From an uncultured Chiayiivirga sp. (lineage in GTDB: Bacteria; Pseudomonadota; Gammaproteobacteria; Xanthomonadales; Xanthomonadaceae), in assembly GCA_934525595.1 (NCBI GenBank), contig CAKSZJ010000003.1, forward strand, positions 99,180-163,179: a stretch of DNA of 64,000 bases. The letters run 5' to 3'. A program made the translations under genes and the position numbers. Below the pieces are notes generated by a model. It was given only the letters and a program-made list of their open reading frames with translations, ran no database searches and was not told the DNA's origin. Positions 37,830 through 46,425 of this stretch are shown here, piece by piece (within the stretch, counting starts at the first letter, position 1; every line of letters begins with the position of its first letter).

Positions 37830-38342
37830 ATGAACACCCTGTTCCGCGTCGCCCTTGTTTCCGTCCTCGTTCTTTCCGTCGCTGCCTGCACCAAGAAGAC
37901 CAAGCCCGTCGAGCAGCCGCCCGAGCCCATTCCCGCCCCTGTGGTCGATACCACGCCTGTTTCCGACGGCAAGTACACCCCTTCCGATCTCGACACCGAC
38001 TCCTGCCTGCGTCAGCGCGTGGTCTACTTCGACTTCGACCAGGACGTGCTGAAGCCGGAGTTCGCCGCGATCGTCTCCTGCCACTCCAAGTACCTGCGTG
38101 ACCGCCCGTCTGCCCGCATCACGCTGGAAGGCAACGCCGACGAGCGCGGCACCCGCGAGTACAACATGGGCCTGGGCGAGCGCCGCGGCAACGCCGTGTC
38201 CTCGGCCATGCAGGCCAACGGCGGTTCGGCCGGCCAGCTCAACGTCGTCAGCTACGGCGAAGAGCGCCCGGTCTGCACGGCGTCGAACGACTCGTGCTGG
38301 GGCCAGAACCGTCGCGTCGAGATCGTCTACACCGCCAAGTAA
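37830..38342 (+). CDS. pal: Peptidoglycan-associated lipoprotein Pal
   Basis: The product is 170 residues. The lipoprotein signal ends V-A-A-C (lipobox, Cys at residue 20), so it is anchored in the outer membrane. The OmpA-like domain has R-V-V-Y-F-D-F-D-Q-D, L-E-G-N-A-D-E-R-G-T-R-E-Y-N and G-E-R-R-G-N-A-V, which bind diaminopimelate of peptidoglycan. ATG 37830 lies about 80 bp after tolB, a gap that may carry a separate promoter (TTGTTGAATAATCAT). Confidence 0.97.
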   Translation: MNTLFRVALVSVLVLSVAACTKKTKPVEQPPEPIPAPVVDTTPVSDGKYTPSDLDTDSCLRQRVVYFDFDQDVLKPEFAAIVSCHSKYLRDRPSARITLEGNADERGTREYNMGLGERRGNAVSSAMQANGGSAGQLNVVSYGEERPVCTASNDSCWGQNRRVEIVYTAK

Positions 38343-38345
38343 CCG

Positions 38346-39233
38346 ATGTCGATGTCGCGTCATTTCGGCGTTGCCTGCGCAGCAGTGGTCCTCTGGGCCA
38401 CTGCTGCGTGTTTTTCGGTGGCCATCGCACAGGGCGGTCGCCTGAGCCTGGCCGACCGCGTCGCCCAGCTCGAACGCCAGCAGCAGGCCGCACCTGCGGC
38501 GGTCGATGGCAACGTCGAGCTGCTCAATCGGATCACCCAGCTCCAGTCCGAAGTGCAGACCCTGCGCGGCATGCTTGAGGAACAGGATTTCAAGCTGCGC
38601 GAGATGGAACGCCGCAATCGCGACCTCGCGGTGGATTTCGACTCCCGCCTGGAGCGCCTCGAAAGCGGCTCCGGCGCGCCGCTCATCGACCGCGAGCCCG
38701 TGATGGGCACCGGCGGCACGCTCGGCGGCGTGGTGGGTTCGGTCATGGAGGAGCCCGACGTGCGTGCGCCGGTTGGCAGCAACGTGCAACCGCAGCCGCT
38801 CGGCAGCGCCGCCGCAGATGCCGTGCTCGAACCGATGGCCGATCCGGCGGCCGAGCGCGCCGCTTACGACGCGGCATTCGATGCGCTCAAGAACGGCCAG
38901 TACGCCGAGGCGGCGCGCCGCTTCCAGGCGTTCCTGTCACAGCATCCCGGCGGCGAGTTTGCCCCCAACGCGCAGTACTGGCTGGGCGAGTCCTACTACG
39001 TCACACAGAACTACCAGATCGCGCTGGAATCCTTCGAGCGCCTGCTCAGCCAGTTCCCCGCCAGCAACAAGGTGCCCGATGCGCTCCTCAAGGTGGGCTA
39101 TTGCCACTACGAGCTGCGCCAATGGGATCTGGCCGAATCCACGCTCAACCGCGTGATCCAGACCTACCCCGACAGCACCGTGGCGCGTCTTGCCCAGGGC
39201 AGGCTGCGGGCGCTGCGGCTGGAAAACCGCTGA
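38346..39233 (+). CDS. cpoB: Cell division coordinator CpoB (YbgF)
   Basis: The product is 295 residues with a signal peptide ending around A-V-A-I-A-Q. An N-terminal coiled coil (SLADRVAQLERQQQ, then an ELLNRITQLQSEVQTL heptad region) is followed by a linker and a C-terminal TPR domain: YDAAFDALKNGQYAEAARRF, QAFLSQHPGGEFAPNAQYWL, and KVPDALLKVGYCHYELRQWD. CpoB is periplasmic and links Tol-Pal activity to septal peptidoglycan synthesis. It starts 4 bases after pal. Confidence 0.93.
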   Translation: MSMSRHFGVACAAVVLWATAACFSVAIAQGGRLSLADRVAQLERQQQAAPAAVDGNVELLNRITQLQSEVQTLRGMLEEQDFKLREMERRNRDLAVDFDSRLERLESGSGAPLIDREPVMGTGGTLGGVVGSVMEEPDVRAPVGSNVQPQPLGSAAADAVLEPMADPAAERAAYDAAFDALKNGQYAEAARRFQAFLSQHPGGEFAPNAQYWLGESYYVTQNYQIALESFERLLSQFPASNKVPDALLKVGYCHYELRQWDLAESTLNRVIQTYPDSTVARLAQGRLRALRLENR

Positions 39234-39253
39234 TCCAGGGCGCGAGGTTGTCG

Positions 39254-39916
39254 ATGGACGCCGCAGACGCCGAGGTGCTGCGGCTACGCATCACCGAGGT
39301 TTTCCTTTCTCTCCAGGGCGAGGCGCGCGACGCCGGCTGGCCGACGGTCTTCATCCGCCTGACCGGCTGCCCGCTGCGCTGCACCTACTGCGATACCGCC
39401 TACGCCTTCCACGGCGGCGAGTGGCGCAGCATCGATGCGCTCATGGCGCAGGTGCGCGCTTTCGGGGTGCGCCACGTCTGCGTCACCGGAGGCGAGCCGC
39501 TGGCGCAGAAGCGCTGCCTGGTGCTGCTCGAGCGCCTCTGCGAGGCCGGCTTCGACGTGTCGCTGGAAACCTCGGGCGCCATCGACATCGCGCCGGTCGA
39601 TCCGCGCGTTTCGCGCATCCTCGACATCAAGACGCCTGCATCGGGTGAAGTCGCACGCAACCTGTGGAGCAATCTCGCCCACCTCACCGCGCACGACCAG
39701 ATCAAGTTCGTGATCTGCGACCGTGCCGACTACGACTGGGCCGTGGAGGCGCTGCGGCGCGACGTGCTCGACACCCGCTGCACGGTCTGGTTTTCGCCCG
39801 GCAAGGGCCGGCTTTCCGAACGCGAACTGGCTGACTGGATCGTGGCCGACCGCCTGCCGGTGCGCTTCCAGATGCAGCTGCACAAGCTGCTGTGGAACGA
39901 CGAGCCGGGGCGTTGA
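39254..39916 (+). CDS. queE: 7-carboxy-7-deazaguanine synthase QueE
   Basis: The product is 220 residues and contracts the ring of CPH4 to CDG in queuosine synthesis. The radical-SAM cluster motif is C39-P-L-R-C43-T-Y-C46 (Cx3Cx2C) after I-R-L-T-G. Further landmarks are V-C-V-T-G-G-E-P-L-A-Q, S-L-E-T-S-G-A, I-L-D-I-K-T-P-A-S-G-E and C-terminal R-F-Q-M-Q-L-H-K-L-L-W. It lies between cpoB and queC. Confidence 0.95.
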   Translation: MDAADAEVLRLRITEVFLSLQGEARDAGWPTVFIRLTGCPLRCTYCDTAYAFHGGEWRSIDALMAQVRAFGVRHVCVTGGEPLAQKRCLVLLERLCEAGFDVSLETSGAIDIAPVDPRVSRILDIKTPASGEVARNLWSNLAHLTAHDQIKFVICDRADYDWAVEALRRDVLDTRCTVWFSPGKGRLSERELADWIVADRLPVRFQMQLHKLLWNDEPGR

Positions 39917-39937
39917 CCCCTGCGGATGGAGATACCC

Positions 39938-40612
39938 ATGAAAAAAGCGGTCGTGCTGGTTTCCGGCGGCATGGATTCTGCCGTGGTGCTGGCGATGGCG
40001 CGTGAGCAGGGCTACGCCTGCCATGCGCTCAGCGTGCGTTACGGCCAGCGGCACACATCTGAGCTGGACGCCGCCGCGCGCGTGGCGCAGGCGCTGGGCG
40101 CGCTGGAGCACAAGACCGTCGCGGTGGACCTGCGCAGCATCGGCGGCTCGGCGCTTACCGCCGACATCGACGTGCCCGAATCGCCGCAGGATGGCATCCC
40201 GGTCACCTATGTTCCCGCGCGCAACACCATCATGCTGTCGATTGCACTGGGCTGGGCCGAAGTGCTTGGCGCACAGCACCTTTTCTGCGGCGTGAACGCG
40301 GTCGACTATTCTGGCTATCCCGACTGCCGCCCGGAATTCGTCGAAACCTTCGAGCGCCTTGCCAACCTTGCCACCCGTGCCGGCGTGGAGGGGAACCGCC
40401 TGACCGTACACGCTCCGCTCATGGCCATGAGCAAGGCGCGGATCGCAGAAGAAGGCGCGCGCCTTGGCGTGGATTTCTCCCTCACCGTGTCCTGCTACCA
40501 GGCCGATGCACAGGGCCGCGCCTGCGGGCGCTGTGACGCCTGCCGCCTGCGCGCGGCCGGCTTCGAGGCCGCTGGAATCCACGATCCCACCCGTTACGCG
40601 CAGGACGCCTGA
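39938..40612 (+). CDS. queC: 7-cyano-7-deazaguanine synthase QueC
   Basis: The product is 224 residues and makes preQ0 from CDG using ATP and ammonia. The PP-loop is [15 protein letters not shown] and [19 protein letters not shown] are family motifs. The zinc site is [12 protein letters not shown] near the C-terminus. The ATG at 39938 has GGAG upstream; ATG 39926 is in frame but lacks a better site. It follows queE with 21 bases between. Confidence 0.95.
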   Translation: MKKAVVLVSGGMDSAVVLAMAREQGYACHALSVRYGQRHTSELDAAARVAQALGALEHKTVAVDLRSIGGSALTADIDVPESPQDGIPVTYVPARNTIMLSIALGWAEVLGAQHLFCGVNAVDYSGYPDCRPEFVETFERLANLATRAGVEGNRLTVHAPLMAMSKARIAEEGARLGVDFSLTVSCYQADAQGRACGRCDACRLRAAGFEAAGIHDPTRYAQDA

Positions 40613-40730
40613 GCACGCCGCGCTTGTTCCATCGGCTCAGCCTTACTAAACTTCGCTCCTTTTCGCGCGCCGCACCTCCGGCGCCCTGACTGCGAAAGAG
40701 CGCCGGCTCACCCCGGCCGTGCAGCACACC

Positions 40731-40805
40731 GGGCCGTTAGCTCAGCGGTAGAGCAGTGGACTTTTAATCCATTGGTCGATGGTTCGATCCCATCACGGCC
40801 CACCA
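40731..40805 (+). tRNA. tRNA-Lys(UUU) with encoded CCA
   Basis: The cloverleaf is complete. The 7-bp acceptor is GGGCCGT/ACGGCCC, the D arm is AGCTC..GAGC, and the anticodon stem is GTGGA/TCCAT with loop CTTTTAA, giving anticodon TTT at 40763-40765. The T arm is GATGG-TTCGATC-CCATC, the discriminator is A40802 and CCA is encoded at 40803-40805. Confidence 0.97.
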
Positions 40806-40868
40806 TGCTGCGCCGCGGGGCGCACGCCAGCTACGCTATCGGCAGTCCGCTTACTGATAGCCCGCGCC

Positions 40869-42689
40869 ATGTCCATCCATCGCCTCCCTGACACCCTCGT
40901 CGACCAGATTGCCGCCGGCGAGGTGGTGGAGCGGCCGGCGTCGGCGGTGAAGGAGCTGGTCGAGAACGCGCTGGACGCCGGTGCCACGCGGGTGGAGGTG
41001 GAGCTGGAAGAGGGCGGGGCGCGGTTGATCCGGATCCGCGACAACGGCGCAGGGATCGCGTGCGAGGAGCTGGCGCTGGCGCTTTCGCGTCACGCCACGA
41101 GCAAGATCGCCTCGCTGGAAGATCTCGAAGCGGTGGCGACGATGGGATTTCGCGGCGAGGCGCTGCCGTCCATCGCTTCGGTGTCGCAGTTCTCCATCAC
41201 CTCGCGCCAGGCCGGGGCCGAGCGCGCCTGGAAGATCGAGTGCGATGGCGGACGCATGGGCGAGCCGGAGCCGGCGCAGCACCCGCATGGCACCACGGTC
41301 GAGGCGCGCGAGCTGTTCTACAACGTGCCGGCGCGGCGGCGCTTCCTGCGCGCCGAGCGCACCGAGTTCGGCCACGTCGAAGACCTGTTGCGCGCGCTGG
41401 CGCTGGCGCGCATGGACGTGGAATTGCGCCTGTCGCACAACGGCAAGCTGGTGCGAAGCTGGCGGCCTTCACGCAGCGAGGCCGAGCTGCTGCGTCGCCT
41501 GAGTGAGACGCTGGGCGCGGAGTTTCCGGCGCAAAGCCTGTATCTGGACGAATCCGCGGCGGGATTCCGCCTGAGTGGATGGGTCGGCCTGCCCACGGCG
41601 GCACGCTCGCAGGCCGATCAGCAGTATTTCTACGTGAACCGGCGCCTGGTGCGCGACCGCACCGTGGCGCACGCGATTCGCCAGGCCTACGCCGACGTGC
41701 TCTACCACGGCCGTCATCCGGCGTACGTGCTGTTCCTGGAGCTGGATCCGACCCGGGTGGACGTGAACGTGCATCCGGCCAAGAGCGAGGTGCGCTTCCG
41801 CGATCAGCGCCTGGTGCACGACTTCCTCTATCGCACCCTGCACCGCGCGCTGGCGGGAACCCGCGCCGGCGCGGTGGAGTCGGAGCCGCTGCGGCTGCCG
41901 GATGCAGTAGCCAGTCCGCCGCAGGGCACGCCGCCGGCCGGACTCACCGGCTACCCCGCATCCGCGCCCTTCGGCGCCCAGCAGGCGCCGCTGCGTCTCA
42001 ACGTGCGTGAACAGGTCGGCGCGCTTGCGGCGCTCTACGGCACGCCGCAGACGCCGCGCGATGCGGGAGGGCCTTCCCCATCGCCCAGCGAGCCCGACGC
42101 CGCTGCGCCGCCGCTGGGCTACGCGCTGGCACAGCTGCACGGCATCTTCATCCTGGCCGAGAGCGCCGAGGGGCTGGTGATCGTGGACATGCACGCCGCG
42201 CACGAACGGATCAGCTACGAACGCCTGAAGCTGGCGCAGGACGGCGAAGGCATCCGCGCCCTGCCGCTGCTGGTGCCGATGGCGCTGACGGTGAGCGAGC
42301 GCGAGGCGGCGGCGGCGGAAGAGCACGCAGAGGCGCTTGAGGCGCTGGGTTTCGAGATCGACCGCAGCGGCCCGCAGAGCCTCACCCTGCGCGCGATTCC
42401 TGCGCTGCTTGAGGGCGTGGACACGCGCCAGCTCGCGCTCGACGTCATCGCCGACCTCATGGCTCACGGCAGCACCCGCCGCGTGCAGGAAGAGCGCAAC
42501 GCGCTGCTGGGCACGATGGCCTGCCATGCCTCGGTACGCGCCAATCGCCGTTTGACGCTTCCCGAGATGAACGCCCTCTTGCGCGACATGGAAGCCACCG
42601 AACGTTCCGGCCAGTGCAATCACGGCAGACCGACCTGGGTGCTGCTCGACAAGGCGCAGCTGGATCGCCTGTTCCTGCGCGGACGCTGA
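40869..42689 (+). CDS. mutL: DNA mismatch repair protein MutL (endonuclease-motif type)
   Basis: The product is 606 residues. The GHKL ATPase part has [40 protein letters not shown] and [11 protein letters not shown]. After a Pro-rich linker (about 355-420) the dimerisation domain holds D440-M-H-A-A-H-E446-x4-E451, matching the endonuclease motif DQHAx2Ex4E with Met for Gln. A-C-H-A-S-V-R and the C-N-H-G-R-P-T-W zinc motif also fit latent-nuclease MutL, as in Pseudomonas, rather than the E. coli type. It follows the tRNA-Lys gene. Confidence 0.95.
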   Translation: MSIHRLPDTLVDQIAAGEVVERPASAVKELVENALDAGATRVEVELEEGGARLIRIRDNGAGIACEELALALSRHATSKIASLEDLEAVATMGFRGEALPSIASVSQFSITSRQAGAERAWKIECDGGRMGEPEPAQHPHGTTVEARELFYNVPARRRFLRAERTEFGHVEDLLRALALARMDVELRLSHNGKLVRSWRPSRSEAELLRRLSETLGAEFPAQSLYLDESAAGFRLSGWVGLPTAARSQADQQYFYVNRRLVRDRTVAHAIRQAYADVLYHGRHPAYVLFLELDPTRVDVNVHPAKSEVRFRDQRLVHDFLYRTLHRALAGTRAGAVESEPLRLPDAVASPPQGTPPAGLTGYPASAPFGAQQAPLRLNVREQVGALAALYGTPQTPRDAGGPSPSPSEPDAAAPPLGYALAQLHGIFILAESAEGLVIVDMHAAHERISYERLKLAQDGEGIRALPLLVPMALTVSEREAAAAEEHAEALEALGFEIDRSGPQSLTLRAIPALLEGVDTRQLALDVIADLMAHGSTRRVQEERNALLGTMACHASVRANRRLTLPEMNALLRDMEATERSGQCNHGRPTWVLLDKAQLDRLFLRGR

Positions 42690-42805
42690 TGCGGGCGCGC
42701 CGTTCTGCCCTGCGTGGTCGATATCGCGGCCCTGCGGCCGGGCGTGAGGTGACGACGCATAATTGCGCGTATCGTGGCCCTGTCTCGCCCACACCTGGAC
42801 ATCCC

Positions 42806-43693
42806 ATGCACCGCCTGTTGCTTGCCCTGCTGTTTCTTCCGCTGGTTGCCGTGGCCGCGGAGGATTCGGACCACTACCTCGCCCAGATCGCGCAGCAGCG
42901 TCAGGCGCGTGAAGAGGGGTTGCGGCGGCCGCTCGGCTGGCTGTCGCTGGTGGGCCTGCACTGGATCGAGCCGGGATCCCGTCGCGTGGGTTCGGCGGGC
43001 GACAACGACATCGTGCTGGCGGTGGGGCCGGAGCGCCTGGGAACGCTGGCGCTGGCCGAGGGCGTGGTGACGCTGGAACCTGCAGCGGGGGCGTTGTTCT
43101 TCGTCGATGGTGCCGCCGTGGATGGCGCGTTCGCGCTGCAACCCGACAGCAGCGGCGCGCCGACGCAGGTGACGTTCGACGAAGGCCGCAGCGGGTTCAG
43201 CCTGATCGAGCGCGATGGCCGTTTCGCGCTTCGCGTGCGCGATTCGCAGGCGCGGGCGCTGCGGGAGTTTTCCGGCCTGGAGTTCTATCCGGTGGATGCG
43301 GATTGGCGCATCGCGGCGCGCTTCGAGCCGCATCCGGAAGGCAGCACCATCGAGATCGCGAATGTCATCAACCAGCTGCAGCCGATGCCCAATCCGGGCG
43401 CCCTGGTGTTCGAGCGCGAGGGCCGCACGCACCGGATCGAGGCGATCGGCAACGAGGACGGCAGCCTGTTCCTGATCTTCGCCGACCGCACCTCGGGCCG
43501 CGAGACCTACGGCGCGGGGCGTTTCCTGGATACCGCCGCGCCGCGCGATGGCCTGGTGACGGTGGATTTCAACCTCGCCTACAACCCGCCTTGCGCCTTC
43601 AACGACTATTCCACCTGCCCGCTGCCGCCGCCGGAAAACCGGCTGGATATGGCGGTGCGGGCCGGTGAGGAAAAGTATGCCGGGGCGCGTTGA
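42806..43693 (+). CDS. DUF1684 secreted protein
   Basis: The product is 295 residues. A signal peptide (MHRLLLALLFLPLVAVAA) precedes a domain with the DUF1684 pattern: LGWLSLVGLHWIEPGSRRVG, GLEFYPVDADWRIAARFEP, then Y-G-A-G-R-F-L-D-T and NLAYNPPCAFNDYSTCPLPP followed by P-E-N-R-L. Family proteins occur in the envelope of many bacteria, and function is unknown. A CATAAT at 42758 may be the -10 element. It is convergent with the metallopeptidase gene. Confidence 0.85.
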   Translation: MHRLLLALLFLPLVAVAAEDSDHYLAQIAQQRQAREEGLRRPLGWLSLVGLHWIEPGSRRVGSAGDNDIVLAVGPERLGTLALAEGVVTLEPAAGALFFVDGAAVDGAFALQPDSSGAPTQVTFDEGRSGFSLIERDGRFALRVRDSQARALREFSGLEFYPVDADWRIAARFEPHPEGSTIEIANVINQLQPMPNPGALVFEREGRTHRIEAIGNEDGSLFLIFADRTSGRETYGAGRFLDTAAPRDGLVTVDFNLAYNPPCAFNDYSTCPLPPPENRLDMAVRAGEEKYAGAR

Positions 43694-43706
43694 TCAGCGC
43701 CGCATT

Positions 43707-45164
43707 TCACTCGAAATCATCGAAGAACACGCTGTGGCCGACGCCCGGCGCGAGCGTCCAGCCGATGTCGCGCAGCAGGTCCGGTGAAAGGTCGAGGCGG
43801 TCGAACAGCGCTGTGTTGATCGAGGGCAGCATCAGCATCCGCCCGCGCGCGGCGGTGCTGAAGTGCATCACAGAGGACGCCGAGCTCAACGTGCCTGGCG
43901 CATGGATCTGCGCCATCCCGCCGCGGCTGCCCGCGTCCGGTTGGCCAGGTATGAAGTCCAGCGTGAATACGGTGCCCGGTGCGGCCTGTATCTGTGCCTT
44001 CACCTGCTGCGCCAGCGCATGCGCGAGGGCCACGCTGGGGCGGGCGAGGGTGTAGTCGTTGCCGGAGAGGATCGGTACCGCGGTGCCGCCTTCGGGCTCG
44101 ACGTTGCCGATCATCACCGCGATGGCGCCGGCCTGTTCGGCATGGCGTGACTTGACGTGGAACTGGCAGCTGCCGCGGTCGATCAGCACGATCCTGCCTG
44201 CCACCTGTGCCGCATTGCTCAACGGCGCGCAGCCCTCGGCGGGGATGGCGGCGACGACCTGTCCGGACAATCCGCCGCGCGGCACCAGCGCGCCATACGT
44301 GGCCGGCTGCACCACGCCGGCCAGCGGTGCGGCGCCCGAGCGCAGCCGCAGCGGCGGGCGCACGTAGGCCGGCAGCGCGCGTTGCACGTGACCTCCGGCC
44401 CACACCAGGTTTGGGTCGTTGGTGGCCGAGGCGGCGCGCTGGGCGTTGCTCATCTGGTCCCAGAAGCGCGCCTGCTGCAGATCGAACAGGAACAGATCGT
44501 AGACCGTGGGCGTATCCAGGAACTGTTCGCCGCTGGTCAGGTTGGTGGCAGTGTACGAGGCCAGTCCGTGGGTCAGCTCGTGCAATACCAGCGGCAGCAG
44601 CGGGAAGCGGTCGTCGGGCGGCGCGACGGCCGGGTTCAGTCCGTACCAGAAGCCGTTGTAGTTGGTCAGGCAGCCGGGCGTCACGTCCATCTTTGGATTG
44701 AACTGCGCCTGGATCTCCGGCGTTTCCGGCTGCATCGTGTCGCCGGCCAGCGCATTGCGGAGCGCCACCGGATACAGCACGTTGGGACGCGGCGCGTTCA
44801 GGAAGTTGTACCAGACCGACATCGGCCCGGCGAAGCCGAGGTAGACGAAATCGCCGGGAGTCACGGCGCAGCCGAAGCCTTCCTCCGGGAAGCTGACGTG
44901 TACCCGGATGGGTACCATGCTTTCGATCTTCGATCCCCATATCTGCGCGGCATGCTGGAACAACGCCAGACGCTGCGCGCCGAGCGTGGTGCCGGGATTG
45001 CCGTCGACCGGCATGACCGGCGTGGGATCGTTCAGGCCCTTGTTGGGGGCGTCACCATTGACGATCTGGATGGTGGCGGAGGACGCGTCGGAGCTGGCAA
45101 GGACGAGCGCGAAAGCGAGCGCGCCGGCAAACGGGATGGCGGAGAGGCGGATCATCGTGCTCAC
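43707..45164 (-). CDS. Secreted HELTH metallopeptidase-like protein with PA domain
   Basis: The product is 485 residues. A signal peptide precedes a region with an HExxH zinc motif, L-H195-E196-L-T-H199-G-L-A-S-Y, suggesting a zincin peptidase. A protease-associated domain follows (about 265-400: Q-V-A-G-R-I-V-L-I-D-R-G-S-C-Q-F, A-G-A-I-A-V-M-I-G-N). A third zinc ligand is not certain from reading. The extreme C-terminus is S-V-F-F-D-D-F-E. The GTG at 45164 overlaps the stop of the small upstream gene; an ATG at 45155 with GGGAG 8 bases before it is an alternative start. It is probably extracellular. Confidence 0.75.
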   Translation of the reverse strand: MSTMIRLSAIPFAGALAFALVLASSDASSATIQIVNGDAPNKGLNDPTPVMPVDGNPGTTLGAQRLALFQHAAQIWGSKIESMVPIRVHVSFPEEGFGCAVTPGDFVYLGFAGPMSVWYNFLNAPRPNVLYPVALRNALAGDTMQPETPEIQAQFNPKMDVTPGCLTNYNGFWYGLNPAVAPPDDRFPLLPLVLHELTHGLASYTATNLTSGEQFLDTPTVYDLFLFDLQQARFWDQMSNAQRAASATNDPNLVWAGGHVQRALPAYVRPPLRLRSGAAPLAGVVQPATYGALVPRGGLSGQVVAAIPAEGCAPLSNAAQVAGRIVLIDRGSCQFHVKSRHAEQAGAIAVMIGNVEPEGGTAVPILSGNDYTLARPSVALAHALAQQVKAQIQAAPGTVFTLDFIPGQPDAGSRGGMAQIHAPGTLSSASSVMHFSTAARGRMLMLPSINTALFDRLDLSPDLLRDIGWTLAPGVGHSVFFDDFE

Positions 45165-45469
45165 TCCCAGGCCGTGCCGTCGTCGGCGTGCAGGCGCTCG
45201 TGCGCGCGCTTTTCCAGCAGCGCGTGGTTGGCCTCGATGCAGGAAATGCGGATACGCCCATCCTCGCCGACGCTGGCGAAAAGGCCGTGGTCGGGCCGGT
45301 CCAGCGCGATCGACACGCTGCCATCGGGGTGAAGGGTGCGCTCGGGTTTGGCCGTGGGTGCGGGCTTGTCCGGTGCGGCCTTTCCGGGAGCGGGCGCGGC
45401 GGACAGGGCGAACGGAAGGGTTGCGGCCAGCAGGCCGGCAGGCAGAACGAGCGTGAAGCGGGTGGGCAT
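45161..45469 (-). CDS. Small exported protein coupled to the metallopeptidase
   Basis: The product is 102 residues with a clear signal peptide (MPTRFTLVLPAGLLAATLPF, cleavage near A-L-S-A-A). A Pro/Lys-rich linker is followed by L-H-P-D-G-S-V-S-I-A-L-D-R-P-D-H-G-L-F and S-C-I-E-A-N-H-A-L-L-E-K-R-A-H-E-R. Its stop overlaps the next gene's GTG, so it is made in a fixed ratio with the HELTH protein. It could be a partner, chaperone or inhibitor of that enzyme; this rests only on context. I do not recognise the family. Confidence 0.7.
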   Translation of the reverse strand: MPTRFTLVLPAGLLAATLPFALSAAPAPGKAAPDKPAPTAKPERTLHPDGSVSIALDRPDHGLFASVGEDGRIRISCIEANHALLEKRAHERLHADDGTAWE

Positions 45470-45588
45470 GGCGGAAGCTCCCTGGAACACGTGACGGCAG
45501 GCGGATGCCTGCGCGTTCCTTCCAAAGGCGCAGAGCGCCGGAAAACCAGCTCAGGCCCTCTTCCGGTCACGGTGCACCGCGGCGAGCC

Positions 45589-46425
45589 TCAGCGCGGCGG
45601 CAGATCCAGCAGCTGGGGATCCAGGCGCGTTTCGAACCAGGTGATACCCCAGTGCAGGTGCGGGCCGGTGGCGCGCCCGGTGGCGCCGACGCGGCCGATG
45701 ATGTCGCCCTGTTCCACGCGCTGGCCGGGCGTCACGTCGAGCCGGGACAGGTGCAGGAAGTTGGAACCGACGCCGTGGCCGTGGTCGATCAGGACGGTGC
45801 CGCCGGTGAGGTAGAGGTCCGGCTCCGCGAAGACGACGAGGCCGCCTGCGGGTGCCTTGATGGGAGTGCCCTGCGGGGCCGCGATGTCGGTGCCCGAGTG
45901 CGGCGCGCCGGGCGTGCCGTTGTAGACGCGCTGGCGCCCGAAGCGGCCGCTGATGCGGCCCTCGACGGGCCAGATGAAACCGGCGAACAGGTCTGGGCGG
46001 TCGTCGTCGCGCTGCCGCTGGGCGGCAACCGCAGCCTGTTCGCGCACGATGCGTGCGGCGATTTCCGGCGGCGGATCGACGGTCTTCTGGGGCACGCCGG
46101 TGACGCGCTCCACCGGCCAGTCGCGCTTTTTCACCGCCACCACGACGCGCTCGCGCGAGCCGTCGGGCAGGGTGATGTCCACGCGCGCATCGCGCGCCTC
46201 GTCGCGCCCGATGCCGAAGGCGAAGCGGCCGTCGGGCGAAACCCGCAGCGCCTTGCCGTGCAGGCTCACCGCGCTGCCCGGCCGGGTCTGGCCGAAGACG
46301 AGGCTGCCCTGCTGCACCGATTCGGGCAGGAGGTGTGTTGCGGCGGCTCCCGCAGTCGCGGTGCCCGGCAGCAGCGCGGATGCGAGCAGCGCGAGCAGGA
46401 GCCGCAGGCGGAACCTCACGCTCAT
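45589..46425 (-). CDS. Secreted M23 family peptidase (LytM domain)
   Basis: The product is 278 residues. An N-terminal signal peptide (RFRLRLLLALLASALLPGTA) leads to a beta-rich region with G-S-A-V-S-L-H-G-K-A-L and P-D-G-R-F-A-F-G. The C-terminal LytM/M23 domain has H-S-G-T-D-I-A-A-P, then H-G-H-G-V-G-S-N-F-L-H-L-S-R and A-T-G-P-H-L-H-W-G, with the zinc ligands in the first H/D and last H-x-H motifs. Such enzymes cut peptidoglycan cross-links or activate other cell-wall hydrolases. The start overlaps the dihydroorotase stop (ATGA). Confidence 0.9.
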   Translation of the reverse strand: MSVRFRLRLLLALLASALLPGTATAGAAATHLLPESVQQGSLVFGQTRPGSAVSLHGKALRVSPDGRFAFGIGRDEARDARVDITLPDGSRERVVVAVKKRDWPVERVTGVPQKTVDPPPEIAARIVREQAAVAAQRQRDDDRPDLFAGFIWPVEGRISGRFGRQRVYNGTPGAPHSGTDIAAPQGTPIKAPAGGLVVFAEPDLYLTGGTVLIDHGHGVGSNFLHLSRLDVTPGQRVEQGDIIGRVGATGRATGPHLHWGITWFETRLDPQLLDLPPR

